From: Hymenobacter canadensis
Lineage (GTDB): Bacteria > Bacteroidota > Bacteroidia > Cytophagales > Hymenobacteraceae
Length of the DNA stretch: 64,000 nt
Assembly (NCBI RefSeq): GCF_027359925.1
Contig: NZ_CP114767.1
Coordinates: forward strand, 1,178,001-1,242,000
Direction: 5' to 3'
The position numbers were made by a program, and so were the translations under genes. How positions within the stretch are numbered: position 1 is the first letter of the stretch; each line of letters begins with the position of its first letter. Of the stretch, positions 17,906 to 26,487 are shown one piece after another. The notes below the pieces were generated by a model that was given only the letters and a program-made list of their open reading frames with translations, had not been told where the DNA came from and searched no databases.

Positions 17906-18217
17906 ATGCCCTCGACTGCTATGCATCTGAACACCGACCCGCCGCAACCGGCCCGCCGCCCGTGCCTGCGCGATCTGGCCACGCTCACCACGACGCTGCT
18001 GCCCCCGGCCGTGGTCATGCTCATCCCGCTCGCGGAGCTGGAGCGCCGCTGCCACGAAATCAACGTCACCAACCCGCGCTACCGCGAGGAAACGCCGCTG
18101 GTGCTTTCCTACGAGTATCGCCGCCGCGACCAGCTCAGCGGCGCGCTGCGCCTGGCCGGCCCGCTGGCGGCCGACAATTCGCTGCTCACGGACGCACAAC
18201 CGGCCTCCCGCGCATGA
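17906..18217 (+). CDS. Small early protein, unknown
   Basis: A 103-residue protein starts at the ATG at 17906 (an alternative ATG is at 17921). It is coupled to the next gene by an ATGA overlap at 18214-18217. It contains VVMLIPLAELERRCHEINVTNPRYREETPLVLSYEYRRRDQ split across a helical segment. There is no recognised domain. Confidence 0.6.
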   Translation: MPSTAMHLNTDPPQPARRPCLRDLATLTTTLLPPAVVMLIPLAELERRCHEINVTNPRYREETPLVLSYEYRRRDQLSGALRLAGPLAADNSLLTDAQPASRA

Positions 18218-18525
18218 AAAAGGTCTTCGACACCCCCATTTCGCTCACCGACGCCCGCACCGGCAAGCGCGTGCGCGTGCAGGCACTGCCGGCCGGCTGC
18301 GCGTTGGTGCCCACGCCCGAGCCCATTCTGGGCTACACCTACCAGCGCGGCCACCTGACGGTGTACGTGCGCGGCACGATGCCCGCGGCCATGCGCACGG
18401 CCCAGCAGGAGGGAAGCCTCGCCGAGGAAACACTGCTGGTGCCCACGCTGCCGGCCGGCATCCGCGAAATCGACCTCACCGACTGCCGCCGCGAGTTTCA
18501 ACTCTTACTGCCGCTGGCCGCCTGA
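18214..18525 (+). CDS. Small early protein, unknown
   Basis: A 103-residue protein (MKKVFDTPISLTDARTGKRVRV) is predicted to be mostly beta strand. Its start overlaps the previous stop (ATGA), which indicates translational coupling. It has no recognised domain. The frame that begins at its own stop (TGATG at 18523) runs antisense to two other genes and is not accepted. Confidence 0.6.
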   Translation: MKKVFDTPISLTDARTGKRVRVQALPAGCALVPTPEPILGYTYQRGHLTVYVRGTMPAAMRTAQQEGSLAEETLLVPTLPAGIREIDLTDCRREFQLLLPLAA

Positions 18526-18584
18526 TGCAAACGCCACGCGCTGTTCTGCTCTATGGCCCGGGCCGATGCGCCCCGTGGCCGCCG

Positions 18585-18944
18585 CTACCGGTATTGCCGC
18601 CCGCAGTTGGGCTGGCGCCCCCGTGCCGGGGTCGGCAGCCCAACTGCGGGCGGCAATACCGGCAGGGGCTGGATTTCTTCCAGCACGTTCAGCGCCTGCC
18701 GGGCTTCGTTGAGCTGCAGCGCGCGGCTGCGGGCCGGAAACGTAGCGGGGGCCCGCAACAAGCTCTTCACGGCCTCGATGCGCGCCGCCACACCGGCCGC
18801 CAGCGCCTGCTGTGGCACCTGCTGCAGGTGCTGCAGCAGCTCGCGGCGAATGGTAAAAAGGAGCGTCGGGCCGAAGTCGCCGGAATCGGCGCTGGTTTCG
18901 AGTTCGGTGCGCAGTTGCTGGAGGCGAAGGTAGGTAGTGGTCAT
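18585..18944 (-). CDS. Leftward helical protein, unknown
   Basis: This 119-residue protein starts at the ATG at 18944 (MTTTYLRLQQLRTELETSAD). It is rich in Leu, Gln and Ala and mainly helical. Its last 25 codons lie inside a perfect 27-bp inverted repeat, so its C-terminus is low in independent information. It may be a paralogue of the leftward gene at 17197. Confidence 0.5.
   Translation of the reverse strand: MTTTYLRLQQLRTELETSADSGDFGPTLLFTIRRELLQHLQQVPQQALAAGVAARIEAVKSLLRAPATFPARSRALQLNEARQALNVLEEIQPLPVLPPAVGLPTPARGRQPNCGRQYR
18588..18662. repeat. Perfect 27-bp inverted repeat with 21-nt loop
   Basis: CCGGTATTGCCGCCCGCAGT and seven more bases at 18588-18614 are the exact reverse complement of 18636-18662. 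No T run follows on either side. It sits between the rightward early genes and the leftward gene at 18585, where a bidirectional transcription stop would be useful. It could also be a recombination or replication site. Confidence 0.8.
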
Positions 18945-19022
18945 GGCGGGGGGATATGCCGGCCTCTACGCCCTGGCTCCACGCCCGGTTGCCATTTTAA
19001 GGCCGTTTTAAGGTCGTTTCCG

Positions 19023-19367
19023 CTATATACCCCGCCTAATTCTGGCCTTTGCCAGCCGCCTTCGGCCAGCCACTGCCCAGGCCTGCACTACCGGCGCCAG
19101 AGTCTGGCAGAGCAGCAGGGCCTCGCGGGCCAGCTGCTGGCGCACCGGCAGCGGGTGCTGCTCCAGGTCGTCGGCGTAGGCTTCCAGCAGCTGAAAATAC
19201 TGCTGCACCTGCTGGGGCGTGGCCGATACCAGGCGGTAGGGGGCCACATGCTCCAGGGCGTCGCGCACGCTGCTTTCCAGCTCGAGCAGCCACCGCTCAT
19301 TAAGAGCGGCGGCCCGCAGGCCGGCACGCAACATGCCGAGTCGAGGAAGAAGCTTAAGCATATGCAT
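19023..19367 (-). CDS. Leftward helical protein, unknown
   Basis: The 114-residue protein starts at the ATG at 19367 (MHMLKLLPRLGMLRAGLR) or two codons later. It contains LESSVRDALEHVAPYRLVSA and is helical throughout. It is the most upstream of three leftward genes embedded in the rightward early region. A short gap with no promoter box I could identify separates it from 19532. Function is unknown. Confidence 0.5.
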   Translation of the reverse strand: MHMLKLLPRLGMLRAGLRAAALNERWLLELESSVRDALEHVAPYRLVSATPQQVQQYFQLLEAYADDLEQHPLPVRQQLAREALLLCQTLAPVVQAWAVAGRRRLAKARIRRGI

Positions 19368-19531
19368 ATAGGTGGGGGAGGGATAGAAAGCGCAGGCTTG
19401 AAGGTACGCACAAGCTCGACAGTACCAAATGGTGTCTGCCGTGCGCAGAGCCCACTTCATCGACGCATACCGGCACTTGCTGGTGTGTGCCCCTGCCGCG
19501 GGACAATAATAGGCTTTTTACCGGTAACGCC

Positions 19532-19741
19532 ATGAGCAAGAGCTTACTACCCGTGGCCGCTCTGCCTGGCCCCCGCGACCTGGGCCCCTCCGTGGCCCGG
19601 CTGCTGCGCCAGCTCGGCTTTCTGGTCTGGGAGCAGCCCACGCCCACGCCCAGCCTCTCGCTGGTTTCCGGCACCTGGACCGGCCCGCCAGCGGCTGGCT
19701 GCCGCCCACGCCGCCGTCCTGCCGGCCGCGGCTTCTTCTGA
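19532..19741 (+). CDS. Small early protein, unknown
   Basis: This 69-residue protein starts at the ATG at 19532 (MSKSLLPVAALPGPRDLGPS). Only the first 45 residues look ordered; the C-terminus is Arg/Pro-rich. It resumes rightward transcription after the leftward genes. A frameshifted or spurious end cannot be excluded. Confidence 0.4.
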   Translation: MSKSLLPVAALPGPRDLGPSVARLLRQLGFLVWEQPTPTPSLSLVSGTWTGPPAAGCRPRRRPAGRGFF

Positions 19742-19759
19742 CGCTCAATTCCCCTCGCT

Positions 19760-20110
19760 ATGATTTCCGACGAATCCCTTGCCTCCCCCTACACCCTGGC
19801 CCAGGCGTTGGCCGTCGTGTTCGGCACGCCGCCCTTCGGCACCGAGTACACCACCGAGCACGTGGGCAAGGTGCTGGGCAAGCTGCTGGGCCGGGCCGTG
19901 GCCGAGCCTGAGCTGCTGGCCGTGCTGCGCGCGGCCGCCTACGCCACGCCCAAGCCCGGCACCGGCAAGCACCTGCTCAAGTGGCGCTTCAGCCGCGCCG
20001 ACCAGGTGCCCGGCGCCGCCCCGGCCCGCACCAGCAGCCGCCGGCCCCCGCGCAAGTACGCGCCGGGGAGCGAGCGGCCCATTTCCGCCAGTATGAAGCT
20101 CAAACGCTAA
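19760..20110 (+). CDS. Small early protein with basic tail
   Basis: A 116-residue protein starts at the ATG at 19760. The N-terminal part (YTLAQALAVVFGTPPFGTEY to AVLRAAAYATPK) is helical. The C-terminal 45 residues are rich in Arg, Lys, Pro and Ser and may contact nucleic acid. No family was recognised. Confidence 0.55.
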   Translation: MISDESLASPYTLAQALAVVFGTPPFGTEYTTEHVGKVLGKLLGRAVAEPELLAVLRAAAYATPKPGTGKHLLKWRFSRADQVPGAAPARTSSRRPPRKYAPGSERPISASMKLKR

Positions 20111-20121
20111 GTTTTTCCCGT

Positions 20122-20481
20122 ATGCCTACGCCCATTCATCACCTCTACGCCGCGCTCAACTCGCCCGCGCGCGAGCTGGCCGAGCACCTGGCCGACAACC
20201 TGGCCCGGCCAGTCGTGCTACAGGACATCTCCGCGCTGCCCGCCCCCGACACCCAGCGCCCCACGCGCCAGCAGCTGCGCACCGAGCTGGGCGTGCTGCG
20301 CCATCAGCTCGACACGGTGCTCTACCTGCTGGGCGTGGGCCAGAGCCAGCCCCACCGCTACGCGCAGGAAATCGAGCTGCTCCGGGCCGACCGCATCCGC
20401 ATTGAGGGGCTGGTAGCCGGCGTGGAGCAGCAACTGGCGGCTCCGCAGGCGCTGTCGCAGGAGGGAGGGCTGGTCGCATGA
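20122..20481 (+). CDS. Small early protein, coiled-coil
   Basis: A 119-residue protein starts at the ATG at 20122 (MPTPIHHLYAALNSPARELA). Its C-terminal half is a long helix (QQLRTELGVLRHQLDTVLYL), likely a coiled coil. It overlaps the next gene by ATGA at 20478, so the two are co-translated. The function is unknown. Confidence 0.6.
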   Translation: MPTPIHHLYAALNSPARELAEHLADNLARPVVLQDISALPAPDTQRPTRQQLRTELGVLRHQLDTVLYLLGVGQSQPHRYAQEIELLRADRIRIEGLVAGVEQQLAAPQALSQEGGLVA

Positions 20482-20741
20482 ACCTGGCTTCCCTGAACCT
20501 GCCGCCGGCCCCCGACGCCGCCCGCCTGCGCCAGCTGCGCCGCGACCAGCGCTCCGTGGCCCGCGAGCTGGACGAGCTGGTGCTGGAGCAGCAGGCGCTG
20601 CCCCCGGCCACGCCCCGCGCCGAGCGCCAGCGCCTACTGCTGCGCGAGCAGCAGCTCAGTGAGCAGCTGCGCAACGTGTACCGGAGCCTGCACCAGCTCA
20701 CGCGCGCCGCCCACCAGCCGCCCTTCGCGCTGGCCGGCTAA
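20478..20741 (+). CDS. Small coiled-coil protein
   Basis: This 87-residue protein (MNLASLNLPPAPDAARLRQL) is almost one amphipathic helix rich in Arg, Gln and Leu, with repeats like LRRDQRSVARELDELVLEQQ. It is coupled to the preceding gene, which also has a coiled coil, so the two may form a complex. About 200 GC-rich bases without a gene follow. Confidence 0.55.
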   Translation: MNLASLNLPPAPDAARLRQLRRDQRSVARELDELVLEQQALPPATPRAERQRLLLREQQLSEQLRNVYRSLHQLTRAAHQPPFALAG

Positions 20742-20948
20742 CACCGCTTACATACTCCCCGTCGCCCCCTGGGGGCGGCCCGCAGGGGTCCGGCTTCGTC
20801 GCCGGCCGGGGAGCGGGGGTCAGCGCCATTTGCTGCCCGGCTGCCGGCCCTGGCCAGGAATACCCGCCTGCTAGGACCACCGGCGCCACCATTGCCCACG
20901 CTTGCTGCTTACCACTACCTGCTCACTCGCCTCTCTCTCCACCGTTCC

Positions 20949-22313
20949 ATGACGCGTCCGACGCTTTTACCGCTCGATAGCATTCGCCTGTCCTGGCATA
21001 GCCTTGTCGAAAATCTGCGCCAGCAGCAGGCCCCGAAGCTGCACCAGCGCCGCGCGCACGCCGTGCTCGGCGTGGCGCGGCCCGCGGCCACCATCGCCAC
21101 CCGCCCCAAGGCCGTGTGCGACGGGGGCAAGGAAACCGGGCTGCTGCTCATTCAGATGGTGCGCCGCATGGTCACCCGGCTGCTCAGCCAGGCCGTGCTG
21201 GGCGAAGCGCTGGTGGGCCCCGATGGCCGGTTCCGTCTGCCGCCGCTGGCCGTCAACGCCCGCCAGCTCATGGAGCGCCGCGGCCTGTCGGAAGTGACCA
21301 TGCGCGCCCACCTGCGCCAGCTGCAGCGCGCGGGCCTGATCGTAGCCCGGAAGTTCCGCGGTACGCGCGCCAATTTCCACGTGTGGATAGACCCCGCTTT
21401 CGTGTGGGAAGTGCCGGTGGAAAGCCTCCCTGAGGCCGAGCAGGGCCATTCGACCGCCCCCCAGGCCGGCCCTTTTTCCGGCCCCAACCATAAGAATCTT
21501 TCGCTTACTGAGGTTCTTGAACCACTAGAATCTCAGCAAGAGAAAGTAGTGCAAGTGGATAAGTCGCTACTCGGACAAAAAACTGGAACCCCCTTACTGG
21601 AACCGGGGGGTCGCGCCGAGGGGCAGGGCGCCGACGCCGGCCAGGCGGCGAAAGGGCGGCACGGGGGGCGCGCGGCGGCCCGCACGGCTCGCCAAGCCCC
21701 CCTGGCCCCGGATGCCGCCCTGGCGGCCCGCAAGGCCCGGGCCGGGGCCTACGTCGCGCGGTTTTTCCAGTATGCCCGCACCATGCTCTTCGACCAGCTG
21801 CCGCCGTTTTCCGAGCTCGAGCAGCAGTGGGCCAAGCTGGCCATCTGGGAAGGGCAGTACCGGCCGGCCCTGGAGCAGGCCCCTGAGCAGCACTGGGACC
21901 GGATCCACGAGATGATGATGCACCGCGTGGATCTGGCCCGCGAGTATTTCCAGCGCCACCCCGAGGCCTATCCGGCCCTGCCCTGGGCCGAAATCCACAA
22001 GGGCCGCGGCTACTTCGACGCCGGCAACGTGAACGGCTTTGAGCGCACCCGCCTCTGGCTGGCTAAAAAGATCAACCGCAAGCAGGGCGGCCTCACGGCC
22101 CTGGATAAGGCCCTGAATGCGGCTGAGCGCGAGCTGCAGCAGCGCCGCGCCTTGGACCAGGGCCTGAAGGTGCAGGCCTCCGACCGGGCCAAGCGCCTCT
22201 CGCTCGAAACCCTGCACTGGACCCACCTGACGCTGGTGCGGCGCTTGGCCGGCGAGGAAGGCCTGTTCCGCCTGGCCGCCCGCCTCGAGCAGCTGGGGCT
22301 GGTGCGCGCCTAA
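20949..22313 (+). CDS. Winged-helix protein, possible phage replication initiator
   Basis: A 454-residue protein from the ATG at 20949; the longer frame to 20892 lacks a better start. Residues about 85-145 form a winged-helix DNA-binding domain (RQLMERRGLSEVTMRAHLRQL, then RAGLIVARKFRGTRANFHVW). A disordered basic linker (about 175-250) follows, then a helical C-terminal domain. This order resembles phage replisome organisers of the RepO/Rep type. It is the largest early protein, and no other replication gene is present. The role is inferred. Confidence 0.65.
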   Translation: MTRPTLLPLDSIRLSWHSLVENLRQQQAPKLHQRRAHAVLGVARPAATIATRPKAVCDGGKETGLLLIQMVRRMVTRLLSQAVLGEALVGPDGRFRLPPLAVNARQLMERRGLSEVTMRAHLRQLQRAGLIVARKFRGTRANFHVWIDPAFVWEVPVESLPEAEQGHSTAPQAGPFSGPNHKNLSLTEVLEPLESQQEKVVQVDKSLLGQKTGTPLLEPGGRAEGQGADAGQAAKGRHGGRAAARTARQAPLAPDAALAARKARAGAYVARFFQYARTMLFDQLPPFSELEQQWAKLAIWEGQYRPALEQAPEQHWDRIHEMMMHRVDLAREYFQRHPEAYPALPWAEIHKGRGYFDAGNVNGFERTRLWLAKKINRKQGGLTALDKALNAAERELQQRRALDQGLKVQASDRAKRLSLETLHWTHLTLVRRLAGEEGLFRLAARLEQLGLVRA

Positions 22314-22364
22314 CCCCGATTTTCTCTCCCCTATCGCATTTTCTCCCCTTTTTTCCCAAGCCCC

Positions 22365-22685
22365 ATGTTTGCCAACTCATCCAACCCTGCCACAATCCCC
22401 GCCGCCACGGCTGCCACCACTGCGGCTACGGCCGCCGGCTGGCCCGCCACGGCCCTGACCCGCGCCTGGGTGGTGTGGGAAAACGGGTTCAAGAAAACGT
22501 TTCACTCCTACGACACCAGCGGCCGCTACCAGGTCGACGATGCGCGCCGCTACGGCATCCGGGGCTTTCGCAGCCGCGTGCTCGAGAAAGCCTGGCCGTC
22601 GCCCATCAAGGAAATGATCGTCTACGACAACCAGACCGGCGCCCGGCTGGAAGTATGGGTGTCCAAAGGCGTGCGCCTGGTATGA
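22365..22685 (+). CDS. Small early protein, unknown
   Basis: A 106-residue protein starts with a low-complexity Ala/Thr leader (about 30 residues). A compact basic domain follows (RAWVVWENGFKKTFHSYDTS to KEMIVYDNQTGARLEVWVSK), likely alpha-beta. It overlaps the next gene by ATGA at 22682. No family was recognised. Confidence 0.6.
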   Translation: MFANSSNPATIPAATAATTAATAAGWPATALTRAWVVWENGFKKTFHSYDTSGRYQVDDARRYGIRGFRSRVLEKAWPSPIKEMIVYDNQTGARLEVWVSKGVRLV

Positions 22686-23107
22686 GCGCGGGGATGAGTT
22701 CCGCTATGAGTTCCGGCCTGAACCTGCGCGCGCTCGACCAGAAGCTGCCGCTGCACCGCGACGAGGCCCGGGCCCTGTGCGACGCGCTGCGCCTCTACCA
22801 CCAGCACCTGACCTGGCTCAGTGGCCACCGGCCGCTGTACCTGGCCGAGACGATGAGCATCCGGGTTACGCTGCGCGTGTACGAGCGCCTGGCAAAGCTG
22901 CTGGCAGGGGAGTGGCCCCGCACCCGCGAGCGGCACCTGAAGCCCCGCACGTGGCGCGTGGAGTTCGATGAGCTGCTGCAGCTCAACGCCCTGCTGGTGG
23001 CCGGCACCCTGCTGGCGGCTGAGAGCAGCTACGAGTCGGCCTTCAACTGTCTCTACGGCAAGCTCAACCAGAAGGCGCTGAACCTGACGGCCCACTTTCG
23101 GCTCTGA
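22682..23107 (+). CDS. Early protein, unknown, helical
   Basis: This 141-residue protein (MSAGMSSAMSSGLNLRALDQK) is coupled to the preceding gene. It is mostly helical with several Leu/Arg pairs (MSIRVTLRVYERLAKLLAGE). It ends the early block. The 243-base gap that follows is relatively AT-rich (TATATAGTTGAATATAAATC at 23140-23160) and could hold a replication origin or control region before the first 35-bp promoter motif. Confidence 0.6.
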   Translation: MSAGMSSAMSSGLNLRALDQKLPLHRDEARALCDALRLYHQHLTWLSGHRPLYLAETMSIRVTLRVYERLAKLLAGEWPRTRERHLKPRTWRVEFDELLQLNALLVAGTLLAAESSYESAFNCLYGKLNQKALNLTAHFRL

Positions 23108-23296
23108 GCTGGAGTGTGAATCTTTGGTTGATAATAGGTTATATAGTTGAATATAAATCAAGTGTTTATCGACGATAGAAGCTTTGGTGTAGCGTTGGAT
23201 ATTGGCTATCTTGTTTGCCTGCGAACACTCCTTAAAATCCTTGCGGATGGCTATCCTTGCCTGCTGCTGCGGGCCAACCCCGGCGCGGGGGCTGCA

Positions 23297-23331
23297 GTCC
23301 TTTATCCACGCCCTGCCAGCCGATAGGTTTG
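23297..23331 (+). promoter_or_regulatory. Phage promoter motif, copy 1
   Basis: GTCCTTTATC begins at 23297 and TAGGTTTG ends at 23331, a 35-base span. The -7 box fits TAnnTTTG exactly. It lies 19 bases before the ATG at 23351. Confidence 0.7.
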
Positions 23332-23350
23332 CGCTATATCCGCCTGATAG

Positions 23351-23965
23351 ATGCTGAAAACCCTCGATTTTCCCGTTAAGCCGCACGTGCGCAAATACCT
23401 GGACGTGCACCTGGGCGCCGGCCCCTACGTGCTCAGCAACACGGGCCAGTACGGCCGCATGCTGTTTCATTTGATGCGGCGCCAGATCAAGGGCAAGCTG
23501 CACCACGCTGGCACGCGCGAGGACTGCACCTGCGTGCTGCAGCTGGACCTGCGCAACTTCCCCGTGCACCAGTACGGGCTCACCGAGCTCACGGACTACA
23601 CCATCTTCCAGTTCAACGACCACGTCGACGAGCTGCTCAAGGAAGAGCTCTACACCTGGGTGCGCAAGTGCGTCAACCGCCACACCACCTTCAAAGCCGT
23701 CATCACCGACTTCATGGCCGGCTACGACCTGCGCGAGGAGGACATCCAGTACGAGACCCTGCGCAAGGCCGTGCAGCGCAACGTGAACCTGCCGGCGCTG
23801 AAAAAGAAACGCGCAAAATCGGTAGTAAATCTGTCCCGGAAAACGGCTGATTTGTCCCAGAAAACGGCTGAATTGTCCCACGATTCAGTCGGTTTGTCCC
23901 GCTACGCCGAGGTACGGTCTCTGCGTCAGCAACTTATGCGCGAGTCGACAGGCTCGGCTTCGTAG
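23351..23965 (+). CDS. Unknown phage protein with tandem 7-residue repeat tail
   Basis: The 204-residue protein heads the first late-type unit. The N-terminal 150 residues are alpha-beta (FHLMRRQIKGKLHHAG, LQLDLRNFPVHQYGLTEL) with no named family. The C-terminus carries four 7-residue units (LSRKTAD, LSQKTAE, LSHDSVG, LSRYAE) encoded by a 21-bp tandem repeat starting at 23831, 23852, 23873 and 23894. Its position suggests a regulator of late transcription or a DNA-binding protein, but nothing proves that. Confidence 0.65.
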   Translation: MLKTLDFPVKPHVRKYLDVHLGAGPYVLSNTGQYGRMLFHLMRRQIKGKLHHAGTREDCTCVLQLDLRNFPVHQYGLTELTDYTIFQFNDHVDELLKEELYTWVRKCVNRHTTFKAVITDFMAGYDLREEDIQYETLRKAVQRNVNLPALKKKRAKSVVNLSRKTADLSQKTAELSHDSVGLSRYAEVRSLRQQLMRESTGSAS

Positions 23966-23968
23966 CCG

Positions 23969-24670
23969 ATGACACTCGACCAAGCCTCCGCAGCTGATCT
24001 GGCCCCCGCCGGCTACGACCCGTTCGGCCTGCGCAACCTGGCCCGGGAGCCGGGCCTCGACAACCTGGGCGGGGTGGAGGCGCTCTGGTACACGCCGGTG
24101 AGCAGCTTCCGCTCCTGGCCCCTGGCCGGCGAGCTGGCCCTCGCGCACCTGGACCTGGTGCCGGGTGCCGTCTGGTACCAGCTGGTGAGCACCCGCGGCA
24201 CGGTCAGCTACGAGCAGACCCGCAAGCCGCTGGGCCGGCACGGCGAGCTGTTTGCCCACAAGCTCAAGGGCGTGCTGCCCCGCCACTCGGCCGCGCTGGC
24301 CGCCGGCCTCGAAACCATGGAGAGCGGCCGCTTCGTGGCGCTCTACCGCGACCTGAACGGGCAGGTGCAGCTCGTGGGCACGCCCACCGAGCCGCTCAGC
24401 TTCCAGGACGCCTACTCGGCCGGCTCGCAGACCGCGCGCAACAACTACGACTGGCAGCTGCTGGGCCAGACCGTGCGCCGCGCCCGGCCCTACGCCGGCA
24501 CCTGGGCCGTATCGGGCCGCGGCCTGGAGGGCGAGGGCCTGGTGCTGCAGCCCGGCGCCGGGGGCGCAGTGGAGCTGCGCTCGGCTGAAGGGCGGCTGCT
24601 GGCCACCGTGCCGGCCGGGCGCACCGTGGTGCTGCGCTCGGGCTTTAAACTCTCCTACCAAATCATCTGA
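23969..24670 (+). CDS. Probable tail-tube-like structural protein
   Basis: A 233-residue protein. The segments LGGVEALWYTPVSSFRS, RFVALYRDLNGQVQLVGTP and EPLSFQDAYSAGSQTARNNY match my memory of a tail-tube-like family in Bacteroidota phages, with a beta-rich layout (an X-G-tube-like core and DLNG turn). The C-terminal 40 residues (LVLQPGAGGAVELRS) are an extra domain. It is coupled to the fibre gene by TGATG. The protein at 30729 looks like a distant relative. Confidence 0.5.
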   Translation: MTLDQASAADLAPAGYDPFGLRNLAREPGLDNLGGVEALWYTPVSSFRSWPLAGELALAHLDLVPGAVWYQLVSTRGTVSYEQTRKPLGRHGELFAHKLKGVLPRHSAALAAGLETMESGRFVALYRDLNGQVQLVGTPTEPLSFQDAYSAGSQTARNNYDWQLLGQTVRRARPYAGTWAVSGRGLEGEGLVLQPGAGGAVELRSAEGRLLATVPAGRTVVLRSGFKLSYQII

Positions 24671-26487
24671 TGGCTCTTCCCCCCGTGCCCCCGCAGCCCC
24701 CACTGCTGCTCACCCCGACTATTTTCCAGCAGAAGTACCAGGAGCGCTTCGCCGACAACGACTTCTTCGACATCGAGGAGGCCGACCTGCGCGAGCAGGC
24801 CCGCGACGTGGCCAGCCTGCTGCTGCTCTGGAGCAAGCTGGGCCAGCCGCTGCTGCTCTCCACCCTCGATGAGCTGGCCACGGTCGATCAGCGCATCACG
24901 GTCGTGGGCCAGTCGGCGCTGGTAGCCAACGCCACCGATGCCGGCTCAGCGGCCACCGGCGTCGACGCCGGCGAGGCGGAGTTTATCCTGCGCAAAGACT
25001 CCACCGGCCCGCTCTGGGCCTACTCGAGCGTGAAGAGCAGCGCCCGGGTGCGGGTGCGCTGGCTGCCGGTGGGCGACCCCAGCGAGCGGCCCGAGTTTTT
25101 GCCTTACCTGCAGCTGGAGGACTATCCGGTCAAGGCCGGTGACGCCTTCAAGTTTGAGTTCGAGGATGGCCAGACCATTCCGCTGCAGGCCCGGCGCGAT
25201 TTGCCCCTGCCCGGGGCCGGCATTATGAACCCGGTGCCCACCGGCGCCGCGGATGATCCGAACTACCTGCCGCTGGCTCCGCTCGTGTCGGCCTTGCCCG
25301 GTGCCGGCGTTACTGCCGAAAGCGTCGCAGGCGTGTTTGACAAAGACGACGGCGAATTCTACCTGCAGGTGCTAAATGGTAAGCTTCTGCCCACCATTCG
25401 GAACAGTGCCGTCGTGCTCGACAAGCTCGGTAATGATGTGCTGGAACGGTTGAGCGCCGCAGCGCCGCTGCTGCAGGTGCTCAATGGCACCACCAAAGCC
25501 AGCCGAGGCCGATTTTCGTCGGTGGCGTCTGCTCTGGCCGCGTTTCAGACGGGTGATATTCTGCTGGGCGCGGGCTACCTGCCAGGCCTCGCCATCACCA
25601 AATCGGGTACCTACCTGCTCAACGCCGCCTACGTCGGGGGAGAAGTTAGTATCGGCGCGTTTCCGAATTTTCAGCTACCACTCACCGTGCGCTTGTTCGG
25701 CCTGACCTTCAGTAATCGGTTGGTCATTATTTCGCAAAGTCAGGGCGGGCACACCATCGAGCTGAACGGCATCCATGGCTTGGCGGGTGGCTACATTGAG
25801 CACTATGCGCTGCAGGCAACGGCGTCCAGCGCCGACCGCATCCACGTGCTCAACGCCGATCTGCTCTGCACCAATTCGCCTAGCAGTATCTCGGGAGGCA
25901 CCTTCGTGTTCCAGGGCCGCACCGATGCCAATAGTAATTACCCGCTGCTCGTGGTCGAGAACAGCCGCGTCGTGTCGCGCAATGGCCCGATTCTGAGCGG
26001 CTACGTGCATCCGTCGGCCCGTATCACCTGGCGGGGCAGTACGACGCTGCAGGCCGCTGGCAACGTGGTGTCGACGCTCTACCGCCTGCCGCAAAGCACA
26101 GCCTATGCCGATGCCGACCTGCTGGTCGATGAGAGCAGCACAGGCGGTGCGGGGCCGGGTGGCATTACGGCCGCGCAACTGGAAATGGTACGCAGCCAAG
26201 CCACGCTGAGCAGCCGTAAAACGGCGAACTACACGCTGCAGCTGGCCGATGCGGGCAATATCGTGCCGTTCGTCGCTGCCGCCGTCTGCACCATTCCCCC
26301 GGACGTGTTTGCCGTGGGCACGGTGCTGGAAATTGCCCAGGATGGCACCGGCACCGTCACCGTGGCGGCCGGCGCTGGCGTGGCCATTCGCACCGCCACG
26401 GGGCTGAAAACAGGCGGGCAATGGGCTAGCGTCGGCCTGCGCCAGCGCGACGTGAACGAGTGGGTGCTGACCAACGGTATTGCATAA
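24670..26487 (+). CDS. Tail fibre/spike protein, beta-helix
   Basis: This 605-residue protein starts by TGATG overlap at 24670. An N-terminal virion-attachment part (about 1-200) is followed by repeated short beta strands, as in right-handed beta-helices (IELNGIHGLAGGYIEHYALQ, ISGGTFVFQGRTDANSNYP), for about residues 280-470. The end has a trimerisation-like domain (LEIAQDGTGTVTVAAGAGVA, WASVGLRQRDVNEWVL), frequent in tail spikes. It likely binds the host receptor. Confidence 0.8.
   Translation: MALPPVPPQPPLLLTPTIFQQKYQERFADNDFFDIEEADLREQARDVASLLLLWSKLGQPLLLSTLDELATVDQRITVVGQSALVANATDAGSAATGVDAGEAEFILRKDSTGPLWAYSSVKSSARVRVRWLPVGDPSERPEFLPYLQLEDYPVKAGDAFKFEFEDGQTIPLQARRDLPLPGAGIMNPVPTGAADDPNYLPLAPLVSALPGAGVTAESVAGVFDKDDGEFYLQVLNGKLLPTIRNSAVVLDKLGNDVLERLSAAAPLLQVLNGTTKASRGRFSSVASALAAFQTGDILLGAGYLPGLAITKSGTYLLNAAYVGGEVSIGAFPNFQLPLTVRLFGLTFSNRLVIISQSQGGHTIELNGIHGLAGGYIEHYALQATASSADRIHVLNADLLCTNSPSSISGGTFVFQGRTDANSNYPLLVVENSRVVSRNGPILSGYVHPSARITWRGSTTLQAAGNVVSTLYRLPQSTAYADADLLVDESSTGGAGPGGITAAQLEMVRSQATLSSRKTANYTLQLADAGNIVPFVAAAVCTIPPDVFAVGTVLEIAQDGTGTVTVAAGAGVAIRTATGLKTGGQWASVGLRQRDVNEWVLTNGIA

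Noticed and set aside
18525..19535. A 336-codon rightward frame starting by TGATG overlap
   Set aside because: It is antisense to two leftward frames over almost all its length, its composition is low-complexity Arg/Gly/Pro, and no domain is visible. A short N-terminal gene cannot be fully excluded.
22622..23881. A 419-codon leftward frame
   Set aside because: It is antisense to two supported genes and crosses the AT-rich gap and promoter copy 1. It has no domain.
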